Below the pieces are notes generated by a model. It did not search any database. It was not told the origin of the DNA and saw only the letters and a program-made list of their open reading frames with translations. A stretch of DNA of 64,000 bases from assembly GCA_030268105.1 (NCBI GenBank), contig BSDZ01000032.1, forward strand, positions 682,001 through 746,000. The letters are read 5' to 3'. Below are positions 47,980-59,406 of this stretch, piece by piece. Numbering within the stretch: position 1 is the stretch's first letter; each line of letters begins with the position of its first letter. This stretch comes from Volvox africanus. Taxonomy: Eukaryota; Chlorophyta; Chlorophyceae; Chlamydomonadales; Volvocaceae. Made by a program: the position numbers and the translations under genes.

Positions 47980-48401
47980 TGTTGTATCCTTAATGCATTT
48001 TGGTAATTCATTAAGTATAATAATTATCTGTTTATTATTTTATGATATAATATATTTAATTATCAGATTAACTGTTTCATGTTCCCATCTGGCATTCGAT
48101 TTGTGGATTTGGTCTCGGCTGTCGATGACCAATACTAACCGATTTCCTGAAACATCCGAACCTGTCGGTTACTCCATAACCTGTATGGAATGGGCCATTT
48201 ACCGCCTGAATGGTAAATGGTGGAACATCTGGTTCCTGGTTCACTGAATCACCGGTTGTAGTGGTGACTTCTGAAGGTCACGCCCGGTTCGAGGCCTTAT
48301 GGTCTCTCAAGTACGACCTAGTCGGCGGCTCTACTTAATCGGGCTCTGGCACAACAACCGGTATCTTTTGATACCACCCTTCGTGGGTACCATATACAAC
48401 A
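47980..48401. mobile_element. Solo LTR of a third family, inserted in the sulfatase gene
   Basis: A 422-bp sequence starting TGTTGTATCC and ending TACAACA, the same 7-bp inverted termini as family A. It is flanked by direct repeats CTTTT (47975-47979 and 48402-48406). It is much shorter than the 809-bp family-A LTR and, beyond the ends, does not resemble it by eye. It has hairpins of its own: 9-bp arms at 48195-48220 and 6-bp arms at 48360-48375. Solo LTRs form by recombination between the two LTRs of a full element. Orientation is not determined. Confidence 0.88.
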
Positions 48402-48507
48402 CTTTTCTTTCGGCCGATGTCTGCCATATCAGGACCTGGAAAACGAATGGTCGTCATTTCGCGGCGCGGTCGTGCCAGATTGTGCGGTAAGAGTGAAAAC
48501 CGCGTAA

Positions 48508-50310
48508 TAATGAGGAAAGCACACAGTTAAAGACTGGGATTGTGATTCTATCCCTTTCTGTGTTGCTGTTTTTGCTAAATTGAATTCGAACTGGATGAGA
48601 ATGCTGCTTATTACCAAGATTTGGGCTCACGTTCCAACTTTGCCGAGAGAGGTTTGCAGCAGGGCATTGTTGCAAGCGCCACACGTTCCACCATATTTCC
48701 TTCCCCCTCTCTCGTGGCTCTTCTCCTCTCTCTCCCGCCTCCATCTACTCCCCTCATCTCACAAGCTCCACCCCGCATCCTGCATGCAGGAAAATGGCTC
48801 GGCATGGAGTGCTCCAAGAAGGGTTTTTTTTGCTGATGTTGGGCCACATGCAGGGTCCAGGGAGGCGTTTCGCCATGGTAACAGCGACGCTGGAGATGTA
48901 TTCGTGATAGTGGAGTCCGAACTCGAGTCGGCAGCAGTACCACTGCCCGCCAAGTACCAAATGGTGACGGACGTATACGGCAGTAATGCTGCACGGGATG
49001 CAATCCTTTTGGCTTAGCTGAGCACGTGTAGGTTGAGGGTTGTGGTGGATCACTTCTGCAGCAGGTTGCTCCTTTCAGTGAAGCGGAGGGAGGAAGAGGA
49101 GAGAGCAAGAAGGAGGAACCTGAATTGCAGTGCGGTTCAGTGTTCGATGTGGTGCGATGCGTCCACGTAAAACATATGTCGTTCTTTATTCTTTGTGTAA
49201 GTGCAGCGCAGGATGAACTGGAATTTCCCCAGTTGTTAACTTAACCTTGAAGGTGCGTATTGAGGACTCATCATTCGTACGAAGTTCTTGAGCACCCGAA
49301 GCAATGTTAAGGGTCTTCACATTTAGGGTTCCAACTGCGTAACAATGAAGGCGCCATGATGACGAAAGTATCACCCAGAAATTACACAAACGGATGCGGT
49401 TAAAGCGCTGTGCAGTTCAGTGGTTGCCTTCAATATAAAGGCCTATAGGGACACCATGGCATGAGCGAGAATGGCAGTGAACGTATGTGTGAGTTTTGCG
49501 AGGGTTTTGACCATTTGCATCGTTTGCTCGCCTTGGCTCAAGAATTGCATTTTATACCTTTCCCATCTCCATTCCACTCAGCTGCTGCAGGCATCTCTGT
49601 ATTATCCCTGACCCCTTAATCCCTCCCTGCCATCCATCCAAGTCCCTTAGGATCCTGGGGAACTGAGACCCACAGCAAACACTTCGTTGTGCACCTGCCA
49701 CAACATGCCGTGCCACCAAGTGATGGGTGACCTCGGGGACCCACTGCCTCCCCCCAAAACAGGATGGAGCCTCATGGCTCTTATGCTTATGAGGGGGGTA
49801 GCAAAATCCGGGTGCGGCAGCATATGTTGTTAGCCTTGTCTTGGCGCATGACGGGAGCTTTCCTCACATCCTTATTCAATGCATGAACCCCGTGCCAATG
49901 GTCCTGCCTACTGGAGGACGTAGGTAAATTTTTAGTGAGTGGCACTGGTATTTAAATTCTCAGGAAGCAGGTACATTTGGTTTCTTGAAGGTAACTCTTA
50001 ATCCTCTGGGCCCCCTTGCTTACGAAATCTCCCTTTCCTATTGCTGCTCTCCTCAACCTTTTCAGGGCCTCCTCATAGAACAGATGTAGATCAAGTTTAA
50101 GCTGGGCACTGCGACCTGAGCATCAGAGCACCACTGTCACCCAACCTCCCATCATCCGCCTATCCATTGATTCCGACTACACTAGTGTCTAACGTTCAGA
50201 CGCGCAGATAAAGTGCATGAGTGAAGAAGGAGAGATACAACAATCAATGCATTGGTTGATGTGACCTAACATGACGATAAGCGTTATTAGTGCATGACTA
50301 TCAGTAAATG
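48508..50310. other. Intergenic: no gene recognised
   Basis: A 145-codon plus-strand ORF (48580-49017) is the longest open frame. Its second half (from about 48790, after a CAG) has ordinary codon use and ends AARDAILLA, so it could be an exon, but no family is recognised. The rest, to 50310, shows no feature I can support. Confidence 0.4.
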
Positions 50311-51036
50311 TCAGTATAACGTCCAATAATGAACACAACCCGTAGATACCCCAGAATACTTACAGCGGTGGTGGCGACGATGGCTGTGGTGGCGGATGTG
50401 GCGGTTCTGCGTCGATGGAGGCGGTGTCGGCTATCTTGGCGTCGGTCTCCTTGGTGGCGGTAGATGCGGCGGTAGCGGTAGTAGCGTATGTGTCCGTGGT
50501 GGCGGCGGTGGCGATGGTGGGAATGGTAACCTCTCTCCCTCCCTCCCTCCGTCCGCCACCACCTCCACCGCCACTGCCGACAAAGCACCCCCATCATCGC
50601 CGACAACGGGGGAGGGAGGGAGGAAGGGAGGGCACACGGGAGGGAGGGAGGGAGGTCGGCGGGTAATTTGACTGGTGAAGCTATGTTCTGTCCGCCTTCA
50701 AAAGCAGTCAATCGGAAGATGTCAGTAGCAGTATATACTCACAACCAAGAGGAAGGGTGATTCACCACTCTGGAGCGATACATCCCTGCAAGTATTCCCT
50801 CAGTCGGACAAGTATCTACATACACGTGTAACCAACTAGCTCGATTTCGTACAAGGTCTTACCCGTTTCGATTCTAATGGTGAAACTCTGTTGTTTCCGC
50901 CTACGAAGGTCAAAACGAAATGTCAATATAACGTTCAATAATGAACACAACCCGTAGATACCCCAGAATACTTACAGCGGTTGTGGCGACGATGGCTGTG
51001 ATGGCGGACGTGGCGGTTCTGCGTCGATGGAGGCGG
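50311..51036. repeat. Imperfect repeats preceding the minisatellite
   Basis: A block of about 100 bp starting near 50317 (contains ATGAACACAACCCG at 50329) recurs near 50929 (same motif at 50941), an offset of 612 bp. Between them are GGT/GGC-rich and GGGAGGGA-rich tracts like pieces of the minisatellite unit, plus about 240 bp of unrelated sequence. Confidence 0.75.
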
Positions 51037-52339
51037 TTCCACCGACGGCTCCATGAACCCCACCGCCACCACCACTGCCGCCGACAAAGCACCACCATCA
51101 TCGCCGACAACGGGAAAGGGAGGGAGGAAGGGTGGGCACACGGGAGGGTGGGAGTGAGACCGGGAGCGAAGTGGGGTAGGGAACCGATACTTACCTTTCC
51201 ACCGACGGCTCCACGAACCCCACCGCCACCACCACCGCCGCCGACAAAGCACCACCATCATCGCTGACAACAGGGAAGTGAGGGAGGAAGGGAGGGCACA
51301 CGGGAGGGAGGAAGTGAGACCGGGAGCGAAGTGGGGTAGGGAACCGATACTTACCTTTCCACCGACGGCTCCACGAACGCCACCGCCACCACCACCGCCG
51401 CCGACAAAGCACCACCATCATCGCCGACAACGGGGAAGGGAGGGAGGAAGGGTGGGCACACGGGAGGGTGGGAGTGAGACCGGGAGCGAAGTGGGGTAGG
51501 GAACCGATACTTACCTTTCCACCGACGGCTCCACAAACCCCACCGCCACCACCACCACCTCCGACAAAGCACCACCATCATCGCCGACAACGGTCTCCTT
51601 GGTGGTGGTAGCTGCGGCGGTGGCAATGGTGGGAACGGTGGCCTCTCTCCCTCCCTCCCTCCGTCCACACCACCGCCACTGCCGCTGCCGCCGACAAAGC
51701 ACCACCATCATCGCCGACAACGGGGAAGCGAGGGAGGAAGGGAGGGCACACGGGAGGGAGGAAGTGAGACCGGGAGCGAAGTGGGGTAGGGAACCGATAC
51801 TTACCTTTCCACCGACGGCTCCACGAACCCCACCGCCACCACCACCGCCGCCGACAAAGCACCACCATCATCGCTGACAACAGGGAAGCGAGGGAGGAAG
51901 GGAGGGCACACAGGAGGGAGGAAGTGAGACCGGGAGCGAAGTGGGGTAGGGAACCGATACTTACCTTTCCACCGACGGCTCCACGAACGCCACCGTCACC
52001 ACCACCACCTCCGACAAAGCACCACCATCATCGCCGACAACGGTCTCCTTGGTGGTGGTAGCTGCGGCGGTGGCAATGGTGGGAACGGTGGCCTCTCTCC
52101 CTCCCTCCCTCCGTCCACACCACCGCCACTGCCGCTGCCGCCGACAACGCACCACCATCATCGCCGACAACGGGGAAGCGAGGGAGGAAGGGAGGGCACA
52201 CGGGAGGGAGGAAGTGAGACCGGGAGCGAAGTGGGGTAGGGAACCGATACTTACCTTTCCACCGACGGCTCCACGAACCCCACCGCCACCACCACCGCCG
52301 CCGACAAAGCACCACCATCATCGCCGACAACGGGGAAGG
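51037..52339. repeat. Minisatellite with 160-bp and 290-bp units
   Basis: Copies of the motif TTCCACCGACGGCTCC begin at 51037, 51197, 51357, 51517, 51807, 51967 and 52257. The spacings are 160, 160, 160, 290, 160 and 290 bp. The 290-bp units carry an extra 130 bp (GGTCTCCTTGG... CCGTCCACACC). The last 450 bp (160 plus 290) repeat as a higher-order unit. Most units contain ACTTACC, which on the minus strand is a consensus splice donor. The last unit is cut by the family-A LTR at 52340. ORFs across it on both strands are low-complexity. Confidence 0.93.
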
Positions 52340-53148
52340 TGTTGTATCCTTCCTTCTTCAATCATGTATTAGCTCTGCACGTCTAGGTGTTAGCTGCGTG
52401 CGTACCAAGCTTACGAACAGCAAGGCAAGCCAATGTGAATAGTAGACAGTGGAAGACTCAATAGCAAGGAAAGATTCAACTTACAATGTTCTTCAGTTAC
52501 AGAATTACAGTCTGCCGTCAGACCTTGTGGGCAATGTTCATCACTCGGCTGCAGATGGAATGCTAGAATAGCTCAGGCCGAATATAAATGATTATATCGT
52601 ATGTATGCGTATCGGATAGATTTAAGTACTCGAATACTTGGTCCAAAGTTAGCGTTGCGCCGACTTCGGTCTCTAGGCGGCCGTCCTCGCACCTATCACG
52701 TCGCGATACCAATGTGCAGTACAGGTCTCACTGGATTACGATCTCAAGTGTGAGTACCTTGGTAAGACTGCTCTAAATATCGTGTCATTCGTGATATTAT
52801 TGGATGCAACGCATGCAATATGCAAAGGTCCGAATATCGATATTCGGTTGCTGACCCAACCATCGCCGCATTCTTGCATACGCGTATGGTTTATGACACA
52901 GATGAGGTAATACTATTCAAAGTATTATTACGTGATATAATATGCCAATGGATAGGTCGCGCATTAATTATCAGCCTCGAGTCAAACATGTTGACCGACA
53001 GCGCGATGTCGTGAATGATGATGCGACATGCCTGATTAGCTAGATATACTCGAGTATATCATGCTAATATGATTGTATTATGCTTCATGATATCTGAATG
53101 CATTGTGGCCTTCATAAATGTAAACGGTGATTGAACCCGCGTACAACA
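52340..53148 (-). repeat. 3' LTR of A3
   Basis: An 809-bp LTR, TGTTGTA...TACAACA. It differs from 4-812 at only a few positions, for example near 52525 and 53106. It was inserted into, or joined to, the minisatellite. Confidence 0.92.
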
Positions 53149-53207
53149 ACTATCCCCCCTCCCGTATGCAGCATCCTCGCTGCATCGAACAGCATCGACT
53201 GCAAGGA

Positions 53208-54495
53208 TCATTGGGTTTGCGTGGCGCGTAGACGAGCTTCCTCCAACAGGGGCTTCATTTCCGGCGAGAAGTTACACATCGGCTCCTACGAATTATGCTC
53301 GCTAGAATAGCCAGTCCACTTGACCAGATATTCATGCACCTTCCGCTTTCGTTGTTGTCGACCAATGCGACGAACCCGATAATCCAGTATGCGTTCCACA
53401 TCATACACCTTTTGCTTGCCTGCGATCCAGGTCTCGGGACCGGGGTCCATTACTGCAGGGGCATCGGTGTCGTTCGTAACGGGTGCTGTGCCGCGATAAG
53501 GGCGAATTAAAGAAATATGAAATGTGGGATGGATATTCATGTCAGAAGGTAGGGATAGCTCCACGGCTACATTCCCTACCATGCGAACAACGGGATATGG
53601 ACCGATCCAACGAGGTAACAATTTACGGGAACTGTCGGCGAGCGAACTCAAGTTCTTAGTGCTCAGTAATACCATTTGTCCCACCGAAAATGTTACGTCC
53701 CGTTTAGATTTATTATAATAGTCCGTCGTCCGTTGTTGTGCCGCGTCCAGGCATGCCTTCGCGTCTGTCATGCGGGATAGGAAAGACTTGGCAAAGGTTT
53801 TAGCCACAGGGATATTTATCTCCAATTCTCGCCACACGGGTAGCGCAGGATGAAATCCATAATTCAGAAAGAAAGGGCTTTGACCTGTAGAGCGGTTAAC
53901 AGCGTTGTTAAGCGCGAATTCTGCCGAAGTCAGAAACGTATCCCAAACAGAGGGTGTGCGTCCCGCGAAATTCCTCAACATGTCGCCCAAAGTGCGATTT
54001 ATGCGTTCAGTTTGCCCATCGGATTGTGGATGATATGCTGTGCTCAAATGAACGCGCATACCGACGAGTTGACATAGTGCTTCCCAAAACTTAGACGTGA
54101 ATTGACTGCCGCGATCGGATATCACATTTTTAGGAACGCCATGCAATCGAACCACGTTATCGAAAAATAATCGTGCTGTTTGCTCAGCGGTGCAAGACGA
54201 GGTGCAGGGGGCTAAGTGAACCATCTTGGTCAAACGATCGACCATTACGAACACCGAGTCGTATCCCCCCTCAGTTTTGGGCAGCGCGACTACGAAGTCC
54301 ATAGAAACACTTTCCCAAGGGACATCTGGTATAGGTAAAGGTTGTAATAAACCCTGGCCCTTACCGGATAGTGTTTTATTGCGCTGGCATAAACTGCACC
54401 TTTGCACAAAGCTTTCCGCATCCTTCACCACGCGCGGCCACCAGAACGAGCGTCGTACCAGCTCTGCCAATCGCGTGCTTCCAGGATGTCCTGCC
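53208..54495 (-). pseudogene. A3 pol 3' part: integrase and chromodomain
   Basis: The open minus-strand frame covers the integrase zinc finger (CSLCQRNK), core (D, D and E in DGQTERINR) and chromodomain. It has the TAG at 53286 in the conserved Trp codon and a readable continuation to a TGA near 53208. The gene is cut at its 5' side by B3. Confidence 0.88.
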
Positions 54496-55328
54496 TGTTG
54501 TACCTCTCCTTCGTGTTTGCTCATAAGTATCTGCGCGTCTGAAGGCTTTCGACACCGATGCGCGAGCACTTGCAAGTACAGCAAGACAAGCGCAAGCAAA
54601 CAGAGACAGCGGAAGACTTCAAACAAGAAGAGATATAACTTACAGTCTTACAGATCGAAGCGGTGCAATGGACGTAATCGCCGTCAGCGCCGGAAGCAAG
54701 CAATCATCACGCGGCGGTGAATAGCGAAGTTTAGGCTTAGCTCGGGCTAAGTAGAATAGCGTATAGTAATAATAGCGTAGAACACACGAATGTTCTCCGG
54801 TATCGAATGTCTGATCTTGCTTAGCCGTCCTCGCATCTGTTATACTCGCAGCATCGCAATGTCGTACGATTCACACTAGGAGGCCGATCCTAAGTGTGAC
54901 AACCCTACTGCGTATAGGCGATGTCCAAGCATAACAACGTATAAGCCTTTCCGGCATTCGCATGATGCAAGGGTCCGAGTAACGATATTCGGTTGCAAGG
55001 CATGTATCGCGATGAGTGCGGCGCTCTCAACGTGTGCTGTAATGAAGTAATATTATATCAAATAATATTACTTATCGTTTCATAGCACGAGCATAATGCG
55101 CACTTCAATGATTCGGTATTTCATGCATGCTAGGCGGATTTGCCATGATGCGATGTCGAGATGGATAATGACAACATGCCAAATGCATATATAAATGTAT
55201 GCGAATACATTTATATCATGCAGGTTTATTCATATGCAATGATCATTCATGCGTTCGTCAAGATAGCATTTCGCCTCGTAGGGTCGCATCGACCTACACA
55301 TCGGCGGGAAATGAACCGTAGCACAACA
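54496..55328 (-). repeat. 3' LTR of B3 (B2 subfamily)
   Basis: An 833-bp LTR with the CTCCTTCGTG edge typical of B2. It is followed by the polypyrimidine tract at 55329. Confidence 0.9.
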
Positions 55329-55381
55329 ATTATCCCCCCTCCCGTATGCAGCGTCCTCGCTGCTTCATACAGCATCGACTG

Positions 55382-58300
55382 CAGGGTCATTGGGCTTGTG
55401 TGGCACGTTTGCGGGCTTCCTCGAGCAGGGGCTTCATGTCCTGCGAGAAGTTGCGTGCCGGTTCCCATGAGTTGTGCTCGCTGGTATACCCTGTCCACTT
55501 GACCAAGTACTGTCCGCTTCCGTCGGTGTCGGCCCACACGACGCGCGCGATAATCTAACACCCGCTCCACATCATATAACTTCTGTTTACCAGCGATCCA
55601 GGTCTCGGGAACTGGTTCGATCGCTGCGGGGGTGTTAGTAGGCTCAGGGACGGGTTCCGTACCATGATAAGGACGGACAAGCGATACGTGAAACGTGGGG
55701 TGAATGGTCATATCAGCGGGCAATGCAAGCTCCACAGCCACATTCCCAACCATGCGCACGACAGGATACGGACCAATCCAGCGGGGTAAGAGTTTTTGGG
55801 ATCCGTCGGCCAAGGAACGCAAGTTCTTGGTGCTTAGCAACACGAGTTGCCCTTCCAAAAACGTCACATCCTGCTTGGATTTGTTGTAGTATTCCGTCGT
55901 TCGTTGCTGAGCCGCGTCCAAACACGACTTCACGTCTGTGATTCGGGACATAAAAGACTTAGCAAAACGTTTAGCAGCAGGCACGTTCACTTCCAACTCA
56001 CGCCACACGGGTAGCGCGGGATGAAACCCATAGTTAAGAAAGAACGGACTTTTGCCTGTAGAGCGGTTAACAGGGTTGTTAAGCGTGAATTCTGCCGCAG
56101 TCAAATATGTATCCCAAACGAGTGGTGTGCAACCAGCATAATTGCGCAACATATCACCCAACGTGCGGTTTGTGCGTTTGGTTTGACCATCAGTCTGCGG
56201 GTGATACGCCGTGCTCAGGTTGACATGCATGCCAACTAGCTTGCAGAGCGCTTCCCAAAACTTAGACGTAAACTGTCCACCGCGGTCCGAGATCACGTTT
56301 TTGGGAACCCCGTGTAACCGAACCACATTGTCGAAAAACAAGTGTGCGGTTTGTTCAGCCGTGCAGGACGATGTGCATGGTGCTAGGTGGACCATCTTAG
56401 TCAGGCGATCGACCATTACGAACACCGCATCATATCCCCCCTCAGTTTTGGGCAGCGCGACTACGAAGTCCATGGAAACACTTTCCCAAGGCGCATCCGG
56501 GACAGGCAACGGTTGCAACAACCCATGGCCCTTACCGGACAAAGCCTTATTGCGCTGGCACAGACTGCATGTCTGTACGAAGTTCGCTGCATTGTTAGCC
56601 AAACGAGACCACCAAAAGGAATGTTGCACCAACTCAACCAACCGGTTGCTACCAGGGTGTCCTGCTAACGGGTCCTCGTGGAACTGCGCAAGGATGTCGT
56701 AGCGTAGCACGTCGTCGTTCGGAACGACGATTTGCGTAGCTGCACCCTCCGTCCGTAGCCAAAGGCCATTCTGCTTGCGAAGGTTTTCTACATTAGCCGG
56801 CTCCGAGAACCAGGCATCTGCGTTGTAGGCCACCTTCAACCGCTCTGCGAGGTCCGTCGCGATCGGCACCTCCTTGTTATGCGGTCGCACGACGGGCGCT
56901 GCTAAAATTGCAGCGTGTAGCGACGGATGTTGACTGAGAGCATCGGCAATATTCAATTTACCAGAAATGTACTCCCAGGTGCAGTCGAACCTAGCTAGGT
57001 ATTCCATTCACCTAGCCTGACGGCGGTTCAACGTTGGAACGTTTTGCAAAAACGTTAGGGGCTTATGGTCAGTCTTTAAAGTAAACGGGCGTCCCTCGAG
57101 GTAACAGCGCCATTCCTTTAAAGCATGCAGCACTGCCAGAAGCTCCTGTTCCCCGGTGGTGTAACGAATCTCCGCACCAGAAAACTTCTTACTCGTGAAG
57201 GCGATCGGTCGCCCTTCCTGTAACAATACAGCGCCGCTTCCAAATACTGAGGCATCAGACACTACCTCAACACGAAACGGCAACGAGTAATCAGGGAATG
57301 CAAGGGTGACATCTTCGGCAACGGTTCACTTGAGCTCTTTGAATGCCCGCTGGCATTGTGACGTCCACAACTCGAGCGAAACGAAAACGCCTTTGCGAGT
57401 TAAGTTAGTAAGCGGGGCCGCAATGATGGAATATTTTTCAATGAACTTTCAGAAATAATTGGTCAAGCCAAGGAACTTACGCAGCTCCGTGAGGTTCTGA
57501 GGTGCGGGCCAATCGCGACCTTCCACGGGTCCATCTTCACACCGGTAGCCGACGCAATGTGGCCCAAATATTCCACCTGAGGCTGCGCCCAAAAGCATTT
57601 GGCGCGTTTAGCAAACAATTGCTCCCGCCTCATAACGTCGAGCACGAGCCGAAGATGCTCCAAGTGCTCCTCACGCGTCTTAGAATAGACCAAGATGTCA
57701 TCCAGGTAGCAAACAACGAACCTGTCGATAAACGGCCTAAACATTCGGTCCATAACCGCCTGAAACGTCGCAGGGGCATTAGTCAAACCAAACGATAGGA
57801 CCGTATACTCGAAGTGACCGAAGGGCGTCCGAAAAGCGATGCGGATCTGATTATAGCCCTGTTGCAAGTCAATTGAGGAAAATTAAGCCGATCCCTTCAG
57901 CTTATCCAACAGGTCGTCAACACGTTGCAAAGGGTAGCGATTTTTCACCGTACTCACATTCAACCCCCGGTAATCGATGCACATGCGCAAGGTCCCATCC
58001 TTCTTTCCGACAAACAAAATCGGTGCAGAATACGGGGATGTGCTGGGGCGTATCATACCCTTCGAGAGCAAATCCGTCACCTGGCGCTTTACCTCGTCCA
58101 GCTCCAATGGACTCAACCTGTACATTGGCCGGGCCGTAGGCTGCGCTCCAGGCATGAGAGGGATTGTGTGATCAACAGGACGCATAGGTGGTAGGCCAGG
58201 GATATCTTTAAAGACGTCCTCATACTGCGACAGTAGGGCCTCAACCTCAGGATCCACAGAAATCTGCGCGGTGGTGGCACAACAGCCCACCCGCGGCCTC

Positions 58301-59403
58301 AAAAGCAGTCCGTGGGCACCCTTCCGTAACAAACGGACGGCTTCCTTACGCCCGACTAGCTCTGGTTCGATTCGCGCAGCCATTGCGGTCACAGCGAAAT
58401 TAACCATAGGCACCGCCTCAGCTTCGCCCTCCTTTGGTGTGACATGTTCGAACGACAGGAAAGGTACCTTAATCGACAGAGTACCCTTGCACATATGCAG
58501 GGTTGCGGTCTCCATGTCGATGCGCGCGCGGTACTGTCGTAATGTCGAGGACCCCATTATGTACGGTGCAGTCTCTGCTAAGCCCTGCAGCACGTACGGC
58601 CGGGTCACAACACGCAAAGGGCCTATTGATAGGCTAAGGGTAATTCTGCCCACGATGGGATGCTTACCCCCGTCAGCAAGGGTAACCTGTGGACAATCAG
58701 ACGACTCTGGGGACAACCCCAGCGCATTCACCTCTGCGACAGAGATGAAGTCGTCGCTGGCACCGGTGTCAACAAGTGCCTTCAGAGTACGGCCATTCAA
58801 ACCGATCTGAACCACAGGGACACGGTTATCTACAAGCGACTGCCCAGCAGACAACGCCAGTGCACTTAGGGCGGGTCCGTAACCTACGGCACCCCCGTCA
58901 GGAGCTTCGTACCAAACGTCAACCGAGTAGGATGTGCTTGGCCACGGAGCCAGCGTACCCTCCCGATCCACACCATTAAACAAAACGGTGCCCGGCTCGA
59001 ACCGGTGGACATGCCGCATACCCCTTAACGATGCCTCTGCCTTGCGCCGACAGAAAGCGGGGAGTAAAACACATGCGGCGGTGCCTGGATATTGATGCCT
59101 ACACCTCCTGTATATGGCCAACTGTTCCGACATCTCACGCAGAGACGAGGGGATGAACAAAACCACGTGGTTAGACAGATCGATAGACGACAGGGGACGG
59201 CGAGGTGTAAACAAATTACACAACAGGTCAAAGCAGAGAAGTCCCGTGCGTCCGTCAAGCGTGATGCGTCGCGCAATGACTCGCTCGATGTGTCCAAGTA
59301 CACAAGGCAACAATGCCTTAATGGCTGGCCGTAAGGATGACCACCGACCACGCGTTAGTTCAGAAATCCCAGGTGGTGCCCCCTCCGCAGGAACCCGGGC
59401 AAG
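55382..59403 (-). pseudogene. B3 pol, all domains present but broken
   Basis: MTase-like domain, protease and RT start are open (57883-59313). RT then stops at a TAA where B1 has Tyr near 57887, and a small deletion near 57520 shifts the frame. TGA codons lie near 57007 (a Trp codon), 57327 and 57463. Integrase to GPY/F is open to about 55520, then the 8-bp deletion destroys the chromodomain frame. Integrase has Lys for the third acid (DGQTKRTNR). Unlike B2 the protease region is intact. Confidence 0.88.
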
Positions 59404-59406
59404 CCC

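Larger units (their letters stand above)
40797..48507 (+). pseudogene. Arylsulfatase, about 12 exons, last exon split by a solo LTR
   Basis: Sulfatases hydrolyse sulfate esters using a formylglycine made from Cys. Exons: 40797-40965, 41145-41261, 41734-41823, 42317-42463, 44841-44979, 45429-45679, 45770-45915, 46214-46295, 46787-46907, 47403 to about 47458, about 47460 to 47576, 47892-47979 continuing at 48402. The product starts with a probable signal peptide (MKRFLNVMLCLGIMTVSASVA). It has metal-binding Asp-Asp at 32-33, the CCPSR motif (modifiable Cys about 70), SDNGYHEG and IDIAPTVLALAG. Its C-terminus (RLDAML... CSGRSCSHPF, VLHTDGSVSDLWDAM) fits fungal-type arylsulfatases. The usual LTG of the signature reads LRG. 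The stretch normally between EFWG and RLDAML (Tyr/Trp-rich, ELYD-like) was not found. With the LTR the frame ends early in LLYP-stop. Phases of exons 1-10 agree. A shorter model ending at a TAG at 46935 is possible. Confidence 0.85.
52340..54495 (-). mobile_element. Ty3/gypsy element A3, 3' portion
   Basis: Consists of a full 809-bp family-A LTR (52340-53148), a polypyrimidine stretch and the integrase-chromodomain end of pol up to the B3 insertion. B3 sits at exactly the base where B2 interrupts A1 (after CTGCC), so A3-B3 and A1-B2 are copies of one nested locus. The remaining 5' half of A3 is not in the window. Confidence 0.9.

Noticed and set aside
50301..52330. Minus-strand ORFs containing MSAMMVVLCRRRWWW repeats
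   Set aside because: They repeat with the minisatellite unit and are of low complexity. They are recorded as repeat, with the splice-donor oddity noted as a finding.
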